From contig JAAROD010000090.1 in NCBI GenBank assembly GCA_012274445.1, positions 868,001-932,000 of the forward strand: 64,000 bases of DNA. Direction: 5' to 3'. The notes below the pieces were generated by a model. The model searched no databases, was not told where the DNA came from, and saw nothing but the letters and a program-made list of their open reading frames with translations. The stretch comes from Sclerotiophoma versabilis (taxonomy: Eukaryota > Ascomycota > Dothideomycetes > Pleosporales > Didymellaceae). Positions 1-11,632 of the stretch are shown piece by piece (the stretch's first letter is position 1; every line of letters starts with the position of its first letter). The position numbers and the translations under genes were made by a program.

Positions 1-73
1 GCTCAGCAGTAGGAGCAGCAACGGCAAGAGCCGCAGTCAGGAGGGTAAGGAAAGCGGGTGTCGAGAAGTACAT
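1..73 (-). CDS. N-terminus of a secreted protein (cut by window start)
   Basis: An ATG at 73 on the minus strand opens a frame that runs off the window: 24 residues beginning MYFSTPAFLTLLTAALAVAA and ending in APTAE. It has a short N-region, a hydrophobic core and small residues at a likely signal-peptidase site, so the product is probably secreted. A TATAAA box lies about 110 nt upstream on the same strand. The mature protein is outside the window, so the function cannot be called. Confidence 0.6.
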   Translation of the reverse strand, partial: MYFSTPAFLTLLTAALAVAAPTAE

Positions 74-1502
74 CTTGTATGTGTCTTTTGTGGTGGAAGG
101 CGGGTTTTGTATTGGTTATTGGGAGTGAGTGAGTGTTGTAGTGGCTGATGATGAGAACTTCTGGAGGCAACTCTGCTCTCCTTTATACAACCACGGGCTC
201 CCTCTGCATGCTCCATATGGTTCCGAATTGCCTGAGCAGTAAAGTCTCATTACGTCGGTGTACCACGGGATGGCTTGGGCGAAAATCGTAGGGTCTTGGT
301 GTTGGTGGTTAGTGCCTTAGTGAGATCCGAACAGCTTTGCGGCCAAGATGCCTACAATGATTTGTATTGAGGTTCACAGTAGGAAAGTTCATTAGATACT
401 ACAACACTGCGCTTTCCATGAGTAGGTATCCAATAGGCGTGAAGTAGGTCTTGGGAGACCATCCCGCTGTCAAGCCGCCCAGACAGACGATCGCTCTGCC
501 TACATGTGTAGCCAACGGGAAGAATTCAGGGATCGAGTCCTGGAACTACGGCGAATAGCATCGATCGAATATGGCTAAAAATACGGTGGCTTGGCCTTGG
601 GTGTAAGTGAGCCATTCCTCCCGAGCAGGAAGACTATTGAGCTTGTGTTCCTCTAAGCTGTAATCGCCTTCCAAGAAATCGCCTAGATGACTTAGTACGG
701 ATGGTCTACTTTCCGTAGCTTTTGCTCTCCAGAAGCGTGAAGGCCTAGCTTACATCGAGTCCTAAAGGAGCTAGGTGAGAAAGCTACACCACCAAATCTG
801 GCTTTCATGTGTCCGCCGAAGTGGCTGTGTGGGCGGAGGTGAGGTGGAGAGCCAGTAGCCTTGCTCTGATCCTCTTGGCTATGAGAGCGACCCTGCACTG
901 GGCTCCTGTCGCGAGTAGTGTTAAGCTACAAGGCGCGGGGAAGGCTTGGCCAAGCCTAGACTTCTGCCCACGCCACTGCTGAAAGCAGACATCTCGCTGT
1001 AGACGTGCAGATACGGTAGGGAAATGTGACGGAGTCAGTGGGGTTGATGAGAGCCAAGGCCGGCGAACAGAAGGTGCCCAGGGATCTAGTGATTACTTCT
1101 TGTCAACCCAAGACGGTAACTTATGACATCACCACAGCCCTGTCAGCCAAGACGGGCTCTTCTCCGCAAGAAACTACGGCAAACGGCAGCAACGGAAAAG
1201 GGTTGAGAAAATGAAGGGTACCAGAAAGTGCAGCCTCACAATCTCCGAGATTTGAGGCGAAACTTCCTGCGCGAGGCCGGGATTGTAGTCACCTCCACAG
1301 CTCTGGGTGAACGTCTATTTCAAAATTCAGATTTCATAGAGCTAAGCAGCTGTTGGAGTGCTATTTTCGTCAACAGAGCCAATTATCTGGAGATTGACCG
1401 TTGTTGCATTTGTCAATTTTTATTTAATGATGCTCCAACATTGGTGCATGTTACTGTGATACATCTGATTGACAAAGGACCACAACCGTTGCGATCAACC
1501 TC
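74..1502. other. Intergenic region, no supported gene
   Basis: Short open frames occur (for example on the plus strand at 1026-1214 and 1228-1797), but none shows a motif, signal peptide or splice structure. The second runs into the antisense of the phosphatase gene. I see only promoter sequence for the truncated gene and the 3' flank of the phosphatase. Confidence 0.5.
182..187 (-). promoter_or_regulatory. TATA box of the truncated secreted-protein gene
   Basis: TATAAA on the minus strand, about 110 nt upstream of the ATG at 73. Its distance fits a core promoter with a short 5' leader. Confidence 0.45.
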
Positions 1503-3611
1503 TTATAAGACCTCCAGGTCAGCATGGCTCACAAACCAGGTGCCGTTGTTTGTGTCGATCGTCAAGTTGTTTTGTACAACCTTACCAAACTTCAAGCTTC
1601 CACTTTCGACAACTCCTCCTGCTACAGGGCGCTGCAGTTTGTTGTCGCCTGCAAGGACGGTGAAGTTCGCGATGGGAATTTCCCATCCATTCCTGGTGAC
1701 TACAGTGGGCAAACCAAAGAAGTTCGCGTCGACCTTGTCTTCACTTTTTGTTAGCTTTCTGGCTGCTTCCGTCAGGGTGCAAGTTAACATACCATGAGTG
1801 AAGTGGAGCTCAAAGTATCCACGATAGTACAGATCCTGCCACTGCAGCTCGTCGTTTGCGTTCTGCAGCCATGTGGAATAGTTGTTCGCAGTGGCAAGGC
1901 TGATGTTCGCGCCGTAAGGACACGGCGAAGTAACAGCACTGCCGGCAAACTCTACTCCAATACTGCCTTCTCCTGTGGACTTGTTGTACTCCTTCTCACC
2001 CAGCCAAACAAGGTCGCTGACCCACGAAGCGTGACTGTCACCAGAAAGGAAGATATTGTTGTTAATGTTGTTGCTGTACAGATGGTTCAGAGTGCGGTTC
2101 CTGTTTGCTTGGTAACCATCCCAAGCGTCGTAGTTTACAGGGTTAGCGTCACCATAGGCCGCCGACTGGTTTACGCGTGAGAACACAATCTGAGAGCCTA
2201 TTACTCGCCATGTCGCACCGCGTTTGGCCGATTCCGAAAGGCTCCTGTAGAACCAGTTCTCCTGACGAGAGCCCATGAGAGATCGGCCGGCATCGTTCGA
2301 AATCTCATGTACGTAGTCGGTGTTCCAATACAAATCGGTTATACTGCGGTCATATTGGCGCGTATCCAGCATGGTCAAATCAACCAGCTTGCCGATAGAG
2401 AACGACCGCCAGATGCGCAGATTGTCGTCCATATCCACTTGTCGAATTGGCATCCACTCGAAGTAAGCACGGACGGCATTCATTTTGCGCTGGTCTACAG
2501 CCACGCCTGCGCCATCTTTGATGAAAGAGTCCTCTGTGTTGTTCAACTCGGCCTGTGAAAAGTCAGTAGAGCTAGCCGAAAGTACAACTACAACTGAGCA
2601 CAGTTCACTACTCACCATGCCATCACGGTAGGTGTTGTCTCCAACCTCGTGATCATCCCATACTGGAATCCAAGGGAACTGCTTGTGGCTTTCGACAAGG
2701 TCCAAATCGGTACGGTAAGTAGCCAGACGCTTACGGTAGTCGTACAAAGTGTAGATCTGTCGATCAGGCAGAGGGATACGTCCCAGGCTGTTGCCCCAGC
2801 CATACTCTCCGTTCCCGTATTCGTAGATATAGTCTCCGAGGTGCACTATATAGTCGACTGAGTCCTGCAATGGCATTGTGTCAGTGCAAGATAGACATAT
2901 GTTTCGGAGAAGACATACCTTTCGTGCAACATTGCCGTACGCGTTGAAGAAGCCGAAAGGATAGTTTGCACAGCTATATACCGCAATACCAACTTCAGTT
3001 ATATCGTCATCCGCGTTTGGTGTTGTCTTTGTACGTCCGAGTGGGCTCTTGTTGTTCGAGTTGCACACGTTGAATTGGTAGTAGTACGTAGTGTATGGTT
3101 TCAAGTTCTTCGCTTCAACCTAGGGCGTTGTCAACCAATTGAACGCCATCAGATGCTCCAACCCATGTCTTACCTTGACTGTGAAATCTACATCCGAGCT
3201 GGTGTAGACCTTGCCAGAATCCACCGTGCTGGTAAGATTCCTATTCGCTGCGACCTTGTACTCGACGCAAATAGGCGATTTTGATACGTGAACGTACTTC
3301 TCGTTGTCATGGTCATATAGAGGAGCGTACCCGGTAACTGTCAAGTTTGACTGCGAGTTGTCGCTCTGCGGCGCGACACGGGTCCAAAGGATGACGCTGT
3401 TAGGGTATGGGTCGCCAGAAGCGACGCCATGAGTGAAGTTCAGAGTCGCAGTATCGTAGCTAGATTGGGGATCATTTCTCTTGACGACCCTGTGGATCGA
3501 GATTCCCAGTGCAGGATGATGCTCTGAGGGTGAACGATAGTTCAAGTTCCCTGACCAGCTTGCACTGGCGATTGACGCCAATGGCAGAAACGAGAGAACC
3601 TGAAATTTCAT
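1503..3611 (-). CDS. Secreted PhoD-type alkaline phosphatase / phosphodiesterase
   Basis: Four exons: 3611-3174, 3119-2919, 2864-2616 and 2552-1503, with introns of 54, 54 and 63 nt. Two of the introns are multiples of three without stops, so they read through as false inserts in a raw translation. The product starts with a signal peptide (MKFQVLSFLPLASIASAS), followed by a PhoD N-terminal Ig-like domain and the metallophosphatase domain. Metal-site motifs visible are SCANYPFGFFNAY, HLGDYIYEY, WDDHEVGDN, LDTRQYDR and SGDSHASW. The family hydrolyses phosphodiesters or monoesters outside the cell using Fe/Ca. Length and motif order fit full-length fungal PhoD proteins. The substrate is not determinable from sequence. 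Confidence 0.93.
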
Positions 3612-4790
3612 ACTGACGATTGGTGTCCGTAAAACCGAAGTATGGTCAGTCCAGCCTGGAGAGCAAAATCACCGGCAGTCTGGAGTTTTTGTAGTCCAAC
3701 CAGAGCCGCACATTTTTCGAGCTCATCGGAGCTCCAGAGGTTGTTTCCCAGTCTGTTTTCCGCATTGACTGCGTCATTTCTGCAGGAACGGGAGTGCTGG
3801 AGCGTCCTCAAGCGACAAAATGCCAATCAAAAATCCCGGCTGAAGCATGCTGCGATGCATTCGGCCGTGCCGATAGAAGTCAAACCAGGATGACAGCTGC
3901 GTAGACTGGAGACGACAACGTCCCGTCGGTCCATCAGCGGAGATGGCTCAGTTCTGATTTGTTGTTTGTGAGCACCTCTGTTCGGCTACTGCTCAAATGC
4001 GCATAGTCACTGCGGGGGTCCACGAATTCAAGAAGAACGTGTGCAGCAGGCCTTGACCTGATTGGTGGGTAAGAAAGAAGATCGTTGAACGTGGTTCGCA
4101 AGAAAAGCTTGCTAATGCTTTCGTATAGAAGAGGAAGGTGCGAAACACGAACGGGCTTAAGGATACCGGGGTGAACCGAGCTGGTGTATGTAATGTTTGT
4201 TCTCTTGCTCTTCACGTCCTCTGTCGTTGAGGGAGCGAGAAGATTGGTTTCGTTATCGATAGGAATTGCCAAGCTTACGTCATCACACATGTTTTGTAAG
4301 AGTTGGCGTCCTCCACAACGGTTATCACATATAGTCTCCTTACTTACAGCAAATGGAAGCGAATGCAGAACCGAATTGACCTTTTTGTCACATCACTGTA
4401 TCAGCGGCTAGTACCAGCGCGTTTAGCGTTGCGATAAACGTGTGGGATGGCTGACACATCTTGTTGCTCGACTGTCAGCATGTGCGACGAATTGATCAAG
4501 GGCTGAAAGACAAGCCACAGCAGGCGCTACAGTACGGCCCATTTCTTGATGATAACCATACACAAGACGCAGTCGTGAAACGTCCTTTAGGGCACCCTTG
4601 AAGACTTTGAGTGCGACATGAGCTGCAGGAACGTTCCGGGTAGTTACCTCTGTCCTTTCCTGCATTCAGTTGATTAGGCCTTCCGGACTCTCTCCCTCAC
4701 AACCCACAACAAATCTTTGCGTTCCTCGAAGCACTTGTTGTCTCCAGAAACGCAACGCACGAGCACCGGCTCTGCAAGCGCCCAGGATAG
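3612..4790. other. Intergenic region with two doubtful minus-strand ORFs
   Basis: Minus-strand frames at 4665-4423 (80 aa, contains ALKVFKGALKDVSRLR) and 4290-3934 (118 aa) have protein-like composition and the same orientation. They could be exons or remnants of one gene, because a GTAAGT-like donor lies near 4350. I could not build a consistent start-to-stop model and recognise no family. The rest looks like promoter sequence for the genes on both sides. Confidence 0.25.
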
Positions 4791-6050
4791 ATGCCACACC
4801 CCAAGATCGCCATCATAGGCGCCGGACCAGGAGGATGCATGCTCGCCCGGCTTCTGCACCAGGCCTCAATTCCATGCATCGTGTTCGAAGGCGAAACATC
4901 CATCGACTATCGTTCTCAAGGTGGTACCCTTGACCTACGAAGTACCACAGGACTTGCAGCTGTCAAAGCCGCTGGCCTTTGGGAGCAGTTTTTGCAACAT
5001 GCACGCTATGACGGCGAGAGCCTGCTGCTGACTGACAAGAACCTGACAACATGGATGCGACGGAGCCCGGGAACTAAAGACAACCACAGCAACTTGCAAG
5101 AAGCGCCGGAGATCGATCGTGCGGTACTGAGAAAGATGTTGATCGAGAGCGTGCCGGTAGAATGTGTGAGGTGGGGTTGGAAATTGGCATCCGTGCAGGA
5201 GACAATATCTTCTGGATTGGAGCTCGCTTTTACTAACGGCGAAACGCTATCGATGTTCGATCTGCTTGTTGGTGCAGATGGTACATGGAGCAAGACGAGA
5301 ACGCTCCTTTCACAGGACAAACCTCATTACTCTGGACTCGGCGGGTCAACCATGCAAATCTCGAATGCGAAGGAAACGGCACCGGAAGCGTATGTGTTCG
5401 TCAATCGTGGTAGTGTGTTTGCATACAGTGACGGGAAGAGCTTATCCGTTCAACAGGTCGGTGACGGAAGCCTCAATGTCTCTCACTACGGACGGTACCC
5501 CGAGGACTTCACCACTCACTGTGGCTTCGATATAGGAGATCTAGAGGCTACAAAACGACACATGTTGAAAGAGCTGGGAGAATGGGCGCCTCAACTGAAG
5601 AACCTGGTCGAATCTGCAAACGAGGGACCCATCTGGCGCAATCTCTACGAACTACCCGTTGGCTGGACTTGGCCACACAGGAAAGGTGTCACGCTTATGG
5701 GTGATGCTGCACATGTCATGACACCATTCGCTGGAATCGGAGTCAATACGGCTTTCTACGATGCGATGGAACTCACAAAGCAGATCGTTGCATTCACTCA
5801 ATCCGGAGGGTCTGCAGACCTGGACAACTATATCGCGAGCTACGAACAGATCATGTTCGAGCATGCGCATCGAGCTCAAGCACTCACAGAGGGTTCGAAA
5901 ACAGACATGCTACTCACTCTGGGCGCACCACGGACCACTATCGAATCATGGATTTTGAGGCACGCAAAGGAAGGCACGCCGTCTTGGACGCACCCTTTCC
6001 TAACTGCACTTGTGTATGCGGGCTACTGGGTGTACAAACGCTTTGTCTGA
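4791..6050 (+). CDS. FAD-dependent monooxygenase (PHBH/TetX-like)
   Basis: Single-exon gene, 419 aa. The Rossmann dinucleotide motif GAGPGG lies at residues 10-15, the DG motif is LLVGADGTWSKTR, and the GD motif near the C-terminus is TLMGDAAHVMTPFAGIGVN. This is the layout of group A flavoprotein hydroxylases, which use NAD(P)H and oxygen to hydroxylate aromatic or polyketide-like substrates. The C-terminal end (VYAGYWVYKRFV) is hydrophobic and may touch membranes. No biosynthetic cluster surrounds it, so it may act in degradation or detoxification. The ATG at 4791 is chosen because the FAD motif starts within ten residues of it. Confidence 0.93.
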   Translation: MPHPKIAIIGAGPGGCMLARLLHQASIPCIVFEGETSIDYRSQGGTLDLRSTTGLAAVKAAGLWEQFLQHARYDGESLLLTDKNLTTWMRRSPGTKDNHSNLQEAPEIDRAVLRKMLIESVPVECVRWGWKLASVQETISSGLELAFTNGETLSMFDLLVGADGTWSKTRTLLSQDKPHYSGLGGSTMQISNAKETAPEAYVFVNRGSVFAYSDGKSLSVQQVGDGSLNVSHYGRYPEDFTTHCGFDIGDLEATKRHMLKELGEWAPQLKNLVESANEGPIWRNLYELPVGWTWPHRKGVTLMGDAAHVMTPFAGIGVNTAFYDAMELTKQIVAFTQSGGSADLDNYIASYEQIMFEHAHRAQALTEGSKTDMLLTLGAPRTTIESWILRHAKEGTPSWTHPFLTALVYAGYWVYKRFV

Positions 6051-6413
6051 GTCTCTGGCATGGAAGATGTCAGACAACACAAGAAACCTGAAGGCTGTTC
6101 GTTCTCCACAGGCGGCACCGTAGATGTACTGGATTTCCCTGCAATAGAAACAACGCACGCCCGGTCCTCCCGTTGAATCTACGTTCATATTAGAGTACTC
6201 TCCATGTCGAATTAAACTGATCCATTTGAAGCTCTTATCTTGCATCTTGACCCTATACAAGATTCCTTCCTTTATCGCCTAACACCAATCTCCAAGTCTA
6301 CTCAATATACAACGCCTCGCCATATTAATTCCACTCCTATGCCACGCCTCAACCATGAAACTCCTCTCAACGCTCTCCCAATTTCTTGGTAACCCGGTCT
6401 TCCAAATCCTATC
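6051..6413. other. Intergenic, convergent 3' flanks
   Basis: Space between the stop of the monooxygenase and the stop of the GFA gene, which converge. No coding signal seen; it should hold both 3' UTRs. Confidence 0.5.
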
Positions 6414-6907
6414 CTAAAACATCTTAGAAAACTGCTTAGCATCCACCTGCTCCTTTAACCACTCCACACGGTTCTCCGTGTACACCTCAGCCAGGGGATT
6501 CGCATCCTCTCTCGCACTCTTCTCATCCAGCGTTCCAGCACGAACGACCTTGGCATCAGGCGCCATATCGCCCTCGCGCCACAGCGGCGAGCCGCACTCG
6601 GGACAGAAGACGAAGGTGACGACGCGGCCGGACTCGGCTTTAGTCGAGTAAGATTTTGTCTTGCCCGAGGACTTGAAGAAGTCGTTGCTGATGACGATGT
6701 TGGTGGTGTAGATGGAGCCTGAGTTCTTTTGGCATTGATTGCAGTGGCAGAGCGCCTGGGTAGGTTAGCAGGTGATAGTGATGGTGATGGTGATAGTGCT
6801 GGTGATGAAGAAGAGGGGGAAGGTGTGGTGTGTACCTTGTTCAGGGGACCTCCTTCGATCTCATAGGTGACTTTGCCACAGAGGCAGGATCCTGTGCTTT
6901 TCGACAT
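6414..6907 (-). CDS. GFA/CENP-V family zinc protein
   Basis: Two exons, 6907-6836 and 6755-6414, with an 80-nt intron after residue 24; spliced length 137 aa. The naive open frame reads through the intron and then goes out of frame, so the gene is easily missed. Zinc ligands of the family are visible: SCLCGKVTYE at the N-terminus, LCHCNQCQK directly after the splice, and FCPECGSPLW. The family is named after glutathione-dependent formaldehyde-activating enzyme; most fungal members are uncharacterised zinc proteins and need not act on formaldehyde. The intron contains a run of GTGATG-type repeats on the plus strand. Confidence 0.9.
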
Positions 6908-7304
6908 AGTGGTGGTTTGTAACTTGTGGGTTTACTTGATCGTGAGTTTGAGGGCTTCAGAATCATGTGCTTGGGTTCTGCTGCATTCAAATACTAGATG
7001 AGATAGTTTACACCCAATATGCCCGGCAGATCTTAGTCGATGGAAATAAGTACACCATCGTCATATTGCACTTGCCTATATTTCGAGTGACAAGATTATT
7101 CCAGTTCTCTGTTGTGCATTTGTCAAGATATATAGCCTATCAAAGAGCTTCCTTTCCTGCGGCTCCGGATCGTGTCCGCGGTCTCGACTGTGTGGAGTAG
7201 TGGCGGCTAGTGAGTAGTACTGCCCTCCGACGCGCGCTCATTGGTCATGTTACCCGATCTATTAGTGAACGTGCGATAGGTCTGAGAGGGGTTGATAAAA
7301 CTCG
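6908..7304. other. Intergenic region
   Basis: Holds the promoter of the GFA gene and the 3' flank of the epoxide hydrolase gene. Short plus-strand frames here have no recognisable features. Confidence 0.5.
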
Positions 7305-8592
7305 TCACTTCCAAGCAACTTTTACATACTCCTCAACATCCGCCCAAAGCGTCTCCGGCCTCTCCAGCGCCGCAAAATGTCCGCCCTTGTCGTGACTCTT
7401 AAAGAAGACAAGATCACACGTTTTAGCAGCCCAAGCCTGCGGAATAGGGCATAGTTCATACGGGAAGTACGAGTATCCAGAAGGCTTGTTGACCTGTTCC
7501 ATCTTTTTGTCCTGTCGATAAGTGTAGATGGTTGTTGGGAAGCAGTCAGTGAGCCAGTATAGTGTGATGTCGGCAAGGATGGTGTTTAGCGAGGGGGTTG
7601 TGCTTGGGTCAGACCAGGCGAGGAACTTCTCCTGTTGTGTGGTCAGTGAAGTTTCAGTACAGAACAGAATGCTTGAGCACTTACTCCAATCCAAGCGAGC
7701 TGCGCGACGGGGGAGCTGGCCATTGCAAAACCAATGGTAGCAGGCTTTGTCCCGTGCTCATGGGCGTACGCTCGGCCTTTGGCAAAGAACTTCTCCATGC
7801 GCTTCAACCCCTTTTCCTCTTGTTCAGTGAGCTTATCATCATCACTAGCCTTATCTTGAATGCCATTGTTGAGCATGAAATTGAGGTGCATGCCTTTGCA
7901 CTCGTCGTATCTTGCAGCAATCACGCGGGAGACCATACTCCCAATGTCTCCACCTTGGACAAGGTACCCGTTTGCGCCAAATCCGAGGGAGAGCATGAGT
8001 TTGTGGATGATGCGACCGACGTCTATGGTAGTCCAGTCCCTGTCGCGTGGTGGATCTGAGGACATAGCATAGCCGGGAAGCGAGGGTACGATGATGTGGT
8101 ACGGTAAGTCATCCGGTGTATACTTCTTCTGTAGGAGCTCCAAGAGTGGTACAAACTCAAGGAAAGATCCAGGCCATCCGTGGAGAAAGGCAATGGGAGT
8201 CGCGTCCGGCTTGGAAGAGAAAAGTGCAGCAAAGTGGATATCGAAGTTGTTGCCATCATCGTCCTTGATTTGAGTCTTGAAGTTGGGCAAGGTATTGATA
8301 CGGTCCTCTTCCTTGCGCCTATGCATTGTTAGAGGAATGCATACGTGCAGGTAATCTCGTTGTACCAGTCGAAGCTTTCTTGCCAATGCTTCTTCGCATT
8401 TATCATCCATTTGCGGCTGACCCCAAACTCCCCATCCTCTTGGAGGTTCTCGTACGTCTCTTTCGCGATTGGGCTGAGCCTCAGGATCGTTTTGAAGTCT
8501 TGAAGCTTCTGTTCATCAATGCGAAGCTCAAACGGTGTTGGCTTCTGGCTTGCACCTGCTGGCACGTCGCTGAATGGCTTTGATGATGTCAT
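7305..8592 (-). CDS. Epoxide hydrolase (alpha/beta-hydrolase with EHN domain)
   Basis: Three exons: 8592-8366, 8318-7685 and 7631-7305; introns of 47 and 53 nt; 395 aa. The 47-nt first intron splits a Trp codon and restores the conserved FDWRKEEDRIN segment. The second rejoins WIGEKFLAWSD. The EHN domain covers roughly residues 15-125, followed by the hydrolase fold: oxyanion motif HGWPGS, nucleophile D200 in QGGDIGS, and catalytic H372 in GGHFAALE. The family opens epoxides to diols through an ester intermediate. The product looks cytosolic because no signal peptide is seen. It probably detoxifies epoxides or modifies lipids; the substrate is unknown. Confidence 0.93.
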
Positions 8593-9668
8593 TATAAGGT
8601 CGTGGAAAGCAAGATTGATTTGATGGTTGTGGTGAGCTTCTTAATTGCTCAAAAGCAGTATTTATCTCTTTGTATGTCGTACACGTGTGAGTAAAGATTA
8701 CAAATGCGCAAGATGTGTTATGTGCGATGATTTACACGCGTGTAATGCAGGTGCCTGCTCTTGGTTGGGCAAGTGATCGGCGGCTGACACAGAGCAAACG
8801 CGCCTCTGATGACCACGATGTGGGCTTTGTAACAATGTGACTCTATTTGACGGGAATTGTGTTGCCTGCAAGTCAATGTTTGAAAACAGTTGGACAGGTG
8901 CTGTTGCTTCGAGGGTTGGACAGAGGGACTAAATCAACTTGACTGACCGCAGTGCAATGCGCCTATTGTCACCCAACCCCCCTTCTTGGCCTATCAGCCT
9001 GAAGATTAACAAAAGCCATTTCTGAACATCGAGGGGGTTTTAAGTAAATGTTACATTCTTGGTGGGATATGGTCTTGTCAAATAAGAACATTACTACCCA
9101 ATTCCTTGGGGTCAAAGCAATTACAGGTCCGGAGAGAGGTACCTAGGCGCTTTAGCCTTGCTCTCACCTATCATAGTAAATAGTATTGTTTTGTCCGGAA
9201 GAACCTGCTCTGGGCCGGAGAGCGCACTTGTCGGATCTGGCGAGCCTGTTGACAACAAGAATTACATCATAGCTGGTCTAGGCTGTGCCAATGATCGAAG
9301 AAAACTGCATCGTGCAAGCACGTTCCGCGACTAGGCCTCGTGGGACGCGGACAAGTGCGGCTTGAACCTCGATCATCAATGATTGCGGGTTTCACGGACT
9401 TGTACTAGCCGATGAGGCAGAAGCTAGTGACGACAGTTACCGGAACAACGGAAACGCTGTGGTTCCATACTTGGGGCAAATTTGCAAGAGAGCAGAACAG
9501 ACAGATGAACAGCGAAAACTTGGGTATATTGGTAGAATCGTAGCAATGTACAATAGAGCTCACGAGCTGTCGCTCAAGCGAACATCATAACAATCAGACA
9601 TGGCCCTCTCTCCACCAACAAGAGGACCTTTTATGTACAGGGCGGTAACACAAGCCATAAGGCAAAGC
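8593..9668. other. Intergenic region
   Basis: Contains the promoter of the epoxide hydrolase (an AT-rich GATAAATAC element on the minus strand near 8660) and the 3' flank of the permease gene. No coding signal stands out on either strand. Confidence 0.5.
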
Positions 9669-11632
9669 CTATTTGCTGTGGGTGCTGACGAAGCTGGCCC
9701 TCCTGGCCTCGAGAACGGCATCCTCGTGAGTTGGGGGACCCTCGTAGTTGGCCTTGCCCCAAACAAAGTACCAGATGGTGGAGACGAGGATAACGGCAGC
9801 AAGGACGACGGAGGCGTAGTTCATCGAGGTAGGAGTAACGGGGAGGTAGGTGGGCATACAGAAGAGGGGAGTCGCGAGGGCAGACCAGGCTATAACATTC
9901 ATTAGTGATGTGAAAACATATTCAACAAGGATAGACTCACCGAGGGCAACGATGTTGCAGAACAGACCGAGCTTGCCAAGGTAGAACTGGCCCTCAACGA
10001 CCTGGCTGCGACCGCCGAGCAGAGAGCACGCGATGGGTGCAGCGTAACTAAGTGTCAAGCAAATGACACCGACACCCGAGAAGGCGTTGAAAGCGGCGGC
10101 AGCGCCGAAGTAGATGAGACCAAGTGCAAGCTGGACAACCATGCTCATCATCATAGCGTTGACGGGTACATCGAACTTGGTGTTGACAACCCTCCACATC
10201 TTGTAGCCAGGGATACCACCGTCGCGAGCGAAGGCGTAAATGGCGCGGGAGGTGGCAGTTGTGCAGCCAATACCGCAGAACAGACCGAGGACCATCAGCG
10301 GAAGTAGCAGACCAATGGCACCGCCCGAGGAACCCACGGCGTCCGCGATGATTGCGGGCGTTGGCTGACCAGACAGAAGTCCAGCGAGGTAGGCTTGGTC
10401 AGGCATGACGAAGACGAGGGGAATAAGGAAGATAAGGCCGCAAATGGTGTTCAGGACAATGGTGCCGACCATAGCCTTGGGAACCTGGGTTGCAGGGTGG
10501 CGAACCTCTTCGCACATGCTATGGACTAGTCAGCATATGGACAGTTATCAAGTTGAGATTACCATGTCTTGTCAAGGCATCTGTCGCACTGGGAAAGGGA
10601 AGTCGCGTGGGTGGCACGACAAAGTCGCTGTGGGAAGGCTGCTTTGGAAAACTGCATGGGGTGAAGTGCATGGGCAAAACTGCATGTCGCTCTGGCAGAA
10701 ATAAAGGGCATGCTCACGAGACAATCATTCCGGTCGAAGAGGTTGCGTAGGCTGCGTGGAGAAGTCCGACCATGAACGACCATCCGGGAACCCATCCAGA
10801 GTTAGAGGTGTCGAGTGTGGTGAAAACGTAATCGGCGCTGTGGCGACCGTTCTTCGCGATGGCAAGCACACACACAACAATGGCGATAACACCGGCAAAA
10901 GTCCAGAAGATGGCGAAGGTCTACGCTTGGTAAGTAACGCATTCACTGGAATAGTGGAGGGGATCTCACATCGAGCCATGGGAGCCATTTGTTCGAGGTG
11001 ACACAAACAATGTTACACAGAAGTGTAACGCCAAGGAAGATCAAATAGACCTGCCATGTTGTGCCAGCGAGGATGCCGTTTCCTTCTGCGTCGGTGAACA
11101 CATTGATGCATGCCACGTAGAAGAGAGCAGTAGCAAAGTTGACGGAAAGAGTAATCGTTATGTTACCAACGACGAAGCACCAACCACAAATCCACGAGGC
11201 AATCTTTCGGTAAGAAGGAGCGGCCAACATGAAAGTTTGGTAGTAGACACCGCCGCTGGTAGGATAGACACTGGTGATTTCTCCTAGCGATGCTGCAACG
11301 CAGAGAATAATTAGAGAGACGGCGAGCCATCCCCAGATAATGGTAACAGGACCACCGTTGACAACCGGGTAGTACAGTGTAGTGGCCAGTCCGTAGGGGA
11401 TAGACGCCAGAACAAAGGACATGAAGGCAACCTGGAGAGTCGACCTCGAGCGTACAAGTTCGGACTTGTAGCCCATGGCCGCCAGAATATCGTCGGAGTC
11501 GTTCAGGGCACCCTCAGAAGGTGCCTTGCCAAGGCTTACCTTCCTCCCTTTTTCTGACGTGCGAGGAATGACATCGTGCTCAGCGGCGTACGCATCTGAC
11601 TGCGTGCCATACGCGTGGGCGGTAGTGGCCAT
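9669..11632 (-). CDS. Amino acid / GABA permease (APC superfamily)
   Basis: Four exons: 11632-10970, 10920-10718, 10518-9941 and 9889-9669; introns of 49, 199 and 51 nt; 554 aa. The start at 11632 gives MATTAHAYGTQSD; the frame is open further upstream but without another convincing start. About twelve membrane segments alternate with short loops. The conserved APC segments are present: SIPYGLATTLYYP in helix 1, GEITSVYPTSGGVYYQ in helix 2, and MCEEVRHPATQVPKAM after helix 6. Such plasma-membrane permeases import GABA, choline or amino acids with protons. The 199-nt intron is unusually long for this region and could hide an alternative splice form. Confidence 0.92.

Noticed and set aside
1228..1797. 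189-aa plus-strand open frame
   Set aside because: Its second half is antisense to the last exon of the phosphatase gene, and the first half has no motif or start context.
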